DNA of 64,000 nt from Sandaracinus sp964481145 (GTDB taxonomy: Bacteria > Myxococcota_A > Polyangia > Polyangiales > Sandaracinaceae). Below the pieces are notes generated by a model. The model did no database searches and was not told where the DNA came from. It was given only the letters and a program-made list of their open reading frames with translations. The position numbers were made by a program, and so were the translations under genes. The DNA lies in contig CAYZTA010000029.1 of the NCBI GenBank assembly GCA_964481145.1, forward strand, positions 1 to 64,000. Direction: 5' to 3'. Positions 61,007 to 64,000 of this stretch are shown here, piece after piece. The stretch's first letter is position 1, and each line of letters opens with the position of its first letter.

Positions 61007-61071
61007 GACCCGAACATGACATACGCTTTCGTGCCGCGCACCGGAGCACGCGATAGACTGCGCACAAGCTC

Positions 61072-63246
61072 ATGAGAAGAATCTTTTTGGTGGCAGTCGC
61101 CTTCGTGGCTCTTGCTCTCTCCGGCTGTGGTGGTCCGACACACGGTCTTCGCTCGGCGCTCGACGCACGCGCCGTGGATGATGAGACGTACGAAGAAGTT
61201 CGTCGTCAGTACCTCGTGCTGGCTCCAGATGCGCCGTCGCGTGATGAAGTTCGCGAACAGTTGTTCGAACATCTCGCCACTCGAACCGATGCGCTCATCG
61301 CCCAAGGCGATTACGACGCGCTCGTTTCGCATCTGGGGGAGATGAGCGAATTGCTCGCGCCCCCGGACTTCACGAGAGAAGGGGGGATCCCGGTGCAAAT
61401 CGCGCCGGTCGCGCGCTGGATTGCCGAGCGCGGTGCGCGGCGTGGTGATGAGCCGCGCACGCTCGCGGCGCTTCTCCTCTTGTCTCGAATCGAGCCGACC
61501 GTGCCCGCCCATCGCGAGGAATACGAACGTGTCGCGGCGTGGGGTCGAGAGGCGCGTTGGGGGGCCGAGCCGCAAGCGGGCGCGACGTTCTTCGACCTCG
61601 GACCGACTCTGCTCTCCGTGTGGGAAGAGCATGCGCGGCTTTCGCCCGGGATGACCGTGCTCGATCGATTGGCCGATCAATACGTACAAATGCGTGACAT
61701 CGTCTCGGGACGCACACCGGAAGAAGGGTTTGCCCCCGGAGAGCGCATTTCACTCCCTCAAATGCGCATGGCGCAGCTCCTGACCGAACGCATGCCGCTC
61801 GACATCGCGGCGATCTATCTGCGTGTCGGCGATCTGACACGCGCGGCCGAGCGCGTGGCGGAGCTGGGCGAGCGTGGAGGCATCGAATGGCGTTTGCGAC
61901 GGCTCATCGAAACGGCGGCAGGGCTGGATGAGCAGGGCGCGGAAGCGTTGGGCGAGCTCTCGAGTGGGTTCGAACGGGTGCGTCCCGACGTGTCGATCGT
62001 TCTTTGCCGCATCGGGCATCGAAATCATCCCAACGACGCACGGTTCCCTCTGTGTCTCGCCCGTCTGAGCGCGGCGAACGAGCGACCGGCCGAAGCTTCG
62101 GCGTGGTACGCGGACGCGGTCTCCATCGCGCCTTCGGATCGCATGGTGTACGACGAGGCGATCGAGCGGCTCGCGCGGATGATCGAAGGAGATCTTGCCT
62201 CCGCAGAGAACGATATCGGTCGCATTCGGATGATGGGGCGACATTTGGAGCGCATTCTCGCGCAATACCGTGAGCATTGGCCGAATGATCCTGCGGCGGT
62301 GTCTCCGGCCGAGCTGCATCTGGCGCTGGGTCGAGCGGAAGCGAATGCAGGACATGTGAGCGAGGCCGTGGCCCATCTCGAGCAGAGCCTCGAAGAGCAT
62401 CGAAGCCGTGACGCCATCCTCGAGCTTGCGATGTTGCGCCATCGGTTGGGTGAATATCCGCAGGCGATCGCGCTTTATCGCGAAACGCTCGATCGAAGCT
62501 CGCAGCAGGGCCGTGACGCCGTGCTGCCCCGCGCGATGTTGCTCGAGCAACTCGGAGATGCGCTGCGCGCCCAGGGAGAGATGAGCGAAGCGCGTGAGAT
62601 CTACACACAAGCGCTCTCGTTGCTCCGGTCGTTGGCGGGCAGCGGTGATGAGGCGCAGCAAGCGCTCGTCGAGGTGCGGATTGGGATTCTCGAGAGCCGG
62701 CTGGGCCAAGCGCCGAGCGCAGAGTTCCTCGCTGCGCTCGACAAAGCACCTTCGTGGCGCGAACTTTATATCGCCATTCTGGCGCACCTCGTCGTGAGTG
62801 AGCCGAACATCGAGCTCGCGGAAGAAGTGTTCTCGCGTGCGAATACAGGGCTCGCGCTTTCGCATGAGTGGCGTGTCTATTTTGCGCTGTGGGTGCAGAC
62901 GATCGCGGGACGCGCATCGTCACCTTTGTCTGCCGAGGTCGTTCGATCGCTGCACGATCAAGCCGATGAGCCCGGCTGGCACGGTCGACTCTCTGCGTTT
63001 GCCGCAGGCACGCTGTCGTTCGAAGAGTTGATCGCTGCGGCGGAAAACAAGGGACAGCTCTGCGAGGCGCATTTTTATGCGGGTACGCGGGATCTCGCGC
63101 GCGGCGACACCGAAGCGGCCCATGCGCAGTTTCGCGAGGTGCTCGAGACGGGAATGGTCAGTTATTTCGAATACATGATGGCCCAAGAGCTCTTGGGGGT
63201 GATCTCGGCCGATGCGGAGCGCGCGAGCGCTCATGTGACGCGTTGA
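61072..63246 (+). CDS. TPR-repeat lipoprotein
   Basis: 724 residues with a lipoprotein signal ending in ALALSGCGG. The rest is alpha-helical. TPR-like pairs are clearest in the second half (AELHLALGRAEANAGHVSEA, then LAMLRHRLGEYPQAIALYRE and LLEQLGDALRAQGEMSEARE), and a last pair near the C-terminus (ARGDTEAAHAQFREVLETG). The first 300 residues are likely degenerate repeats. It should act as a protein-binding scaffold at the outer membrane or in the periplasm. It is divergent from the CPBP gene. Confidence 0.8.
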   Translation: MRRIFLVAVAFVALALSGCGGPTHGLRSALDARAVDDETYEEVRRQYLVLAPDAPSRDEVREQLFEHLATRTDALIAQGDYDALVSHLGEMSELLAPPDFTREGGIPVQIAPVARWIAERGARRGDEPRTLAALLLLSRIEPTVPAHREEYERVAAWGREARWGAEPQAGATFFDLGPTLLSVWEEHARLSPGMTVLDRLADQYVQMRDIVSGRTPEEGFAPGERISLPQMRMAQLLTERMPLDIAAIYLRVGDLTRAAERVAELGERGGIEWRLRRLIETAAGLDEQGAEALGELSSGFERVRPDVSIVLCRIGHRNHPNDARFPLCLARLSAANERPAEASAWYADAVSIAPSDRMVYDEAIERLARMIEGDLASAENDIGRIRMMGRHLERILAQYREHWPNDPAAVSPAELHLALGRAEANAGHVSEAVAHLEQSLEEHRSRDAILELAMLRHRLGEYPQAIALYRETLDRSSQQGRDAVLPRAMLLEQLGDALRAQGEMSEAREIYTQALSLLRSLAGSGDEAQQALVEVRIGILESRLGQAPSAEFLAALDKAPSWRELYIAILAHLVVSEPNIELAEEVFSRANTGLALSHEWRVYFALWVQTIAGRASSPLSAEVVRSLHDQADEPGWHGRLSAFAAGTLSFEELIAAAENKGQLCEAHFYAGTRDLARGDTEAAHAQFREVLETGMVSYFEYMMAQELLGVISADAERASAHVTR

Positions 63247-63278
63247 AACTCTCATCCTGTGCATAGGTATCGGATGGG

Positions 63279-63740
63279 ATGTCTGATCGAAGCGAGGTCA
63301 TGGGCGAAGACGTCCTGACCATTCCGCGCAGTGAGAGGGAGGATCGTCCGCGTCGCGAAGACGGTCGTCCCGAGCTGCGAGCAGAGGCGCTTTCGATGAC
63401 GATGCGGGTGGGGCTCCTCATCATGACGTTGCTCGGAGGAGCCCTCACGCTCGTGACGATCGCGACCGCCTTCGCTTGGCCCGAAGGGGTTTTTCGCCTG
63501 GGTACGCTCGGTGCGGCGATCGTGGCGGGAGTGATCGCTCTCGTGTTTCTGCTCCAGCTCGTCTTCGGCGCACTGCTCGAGAACAACGCGGGAGTCGAGC
63601 GCGCTTCACGTGTGGCGTGGGTGTTGGCCTTCGTGCTGACAGGCCCTTTCGGGATTTTGCTTTATTGGTTCGTTCACGTGTGGCGCGCGCCACATGAGAT
63701 CAGAACCGATAGCCGACGCGAACCGAGCCGCCGAACATGA
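63279..63740 (+). CDS. Small polytopic membrane protein
   Basis: 153 residues. A charged N-terminal 40 residues precede three or four hydrophobic segments (about 45-65, 73-95, 112-132), with the last close to the Phe/Trp-rich LLYWFVHVWRAPHE. The C-terminal basic tail runs 41 bases into the opposite-strand gene, so both products share that DNA. No family is recognised; it follows the TPR gene by 32 bases. Confidence 0.65.
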   Translation: MSDRSEVMGEDVLTIPRSEREDRPRREDGRPELRAEALSMTMRVGLLIMTLLGGALTLVTIATAFAWPEGVFRLGTLGAAIVAGVIALVFLLQLVFGALLENNAGVERASRVAWVLAFVLTGPFGILLYWFVHVWRAPHEIRTDSRREPSRRT

Positions 63741-64000
63741 ACGCGCCAGGGCTGTTGGTGAGAAAGGCGATGTCGGGTGACACCTCGACCTGAAGCTGCG
63801 GAATCGGAGCCCAACTCACGAGCGCTCCAGTACGCACGAGAAAGCCCGCATTCTGAGCGCCCGTGAAGGTGAAGCTCGCGCCGAGCTCGAGAAGGGGCCC
63901 GATGCGAATCGGCTCGAGGAATGGGCTGAATTGCCACGTCCCACCGAGCACGAGGTCCAAGCCCCCCACGGCGCCCAGGACGACATCGACGCCGCCCCTG
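63700..64000 (-). CDS. C-terminal part of an outer-membrane beta-barrel protein (window-edge partial)
   Basis: The frame is open to the right edge. The visible 100 residues alternate polar and nonpolar positions (IRIGPLLELGASFTFTG, then QVEVSPDIAFLTNSP) and end with GSVRVGYRF, the terminal aromatic residue that marks outer-membrane barrels for the Bam machinery. The N-terminus, any signal peptide and the barrel size are outside the window. It overlaps the plus-strand membrane-protein gene by 41 bases, tail to tail. Confidence 0.65.
   Translation of the reverse strand, partial: RGGVDVVLGAVGGLDLVLGGTWQFSPFLEPIRIGPLLELGASFTFTGAQNAGFLVRTGALVSWAPIPQLQVEVSPDIAFLTNSPGAFMFGGSVRVGYRF

Noticed and set aside
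61750..62865. A 371-codon minus-strand frame inside the TPR lipoprotein gene
   Set aside because: Opposite to a regular helical-repeat protein; composition is Arg/His-rich, as in other shadows.
1..64000. CRISPR arrays, rRNA operons, complete tRNAs or insertion sequences
   Set aside because: No regularly spaced repeats, rRNA-like segments, full cloverleaf sequences or transposase genes were found in any gap; gaps are mostly under 150 bases.

Overview
The window is a dense, high-GC bacterial chromosome segment with about 58 protein genes. Its gaps are short: the longest, about 210 bases, lie at 1935-2146 and 46365-46581, and no gene-free stretch reaches 300 bases. I saw no rRNA, tRNA, CRISPR array, insertion sequence or prophage. 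The gene content suggests a member of the Myxococcota, possibly a Sandaracinus- or Nannocystis-like lineage. The signs are many Asp/Cys-rich secreted lipoproteins with MopE-type metal-binding motifs, a PEGA-domain C-terminus, a bacterial mevalonate pathway, a DUF1552/DUF1588 cytochrome-like trio, and TPR and RCC1 proteins. The taxonomic call is inference from gene families only.

Layout. 1-4540: a PEGA-protein tail, a conserved protein of unknown role, a tiny membrane lipoprotein and the Lon protease. 4552-9023: a minus-strand trio of exported proteins (DUF1588-type with CxxCH, a mono-haem cytochrome-like lipoprotein, a Tat-type DUF1552 protein). 9146-23827: a long plus-strand run with an RlmN-like methyltransferase, a membrane metallopeptidase-TPR fusion, a Shewanella-like phosphatase, a MopE/RCC1 lipoprotein, an ATC-hydrolase-like protein, small envelope proteins, a HIT protein, gyrB, a DUF4143 ATPase preceded by a tandem palindrome, and TrmO. 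23870-31284: a minus-strand run with two related Cys-rich lipoproteins, GalT, an acyl-CoA ligase, an SDR, phosphomevalonate kinase and a small unknown protein. 31355-36345: an XRE regulator with a palindromic upstream site, a 52-residue lipoprotein, a membrane sulfatase-like protein carrying a calcium-type motif, and a polytopic glycosyltransferase-like protein.

36354-47256: a YHS lipoprotein with a clear terminator, the isoprenoid operon (polyprenyl synthase, mevalonate kinase, diphosphomevalonate decarboxylase, joined by ATGA overlaps), a HAD phosphatase, a beta-helix lipoprotein, arginine decarboxylase and YajQ. 47383-56480: an alpha/beta hydrolase, a histidine kinase/OmpR pair, a DUF2188 protein, an acyl desaturase behind TGAC direct repeats, uridine kinase, phosphofructokinase, a GNAT protein, a flippase-like membrane protein and fructose-1,6-bisphosphatase. 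56530-64000: two lipoproteins, a trypsin-like protease apparently fused to an outer-membrane barrel, a LuxR-type regulator, a CPBP protease, a TPR lipoprotein, a small membrane protein and the tail of an outer-membrane protein.

Working together. The three mevalonate-pathway kinases/decarboxylase and the prenyl synthase supply isoprenoid precursors. Phosphofructokinase and fructose-bisphosphatase oppose each other in central carbon flow. The two-component pair, DUF2188 gene and desaturase look like a membrane-lipid module. The most unusual material is in the exported proteins: the cytochrome-like trio, the protease-barrel fusion with its coupled lipoprotein, and the MopE-motif sulfatase.
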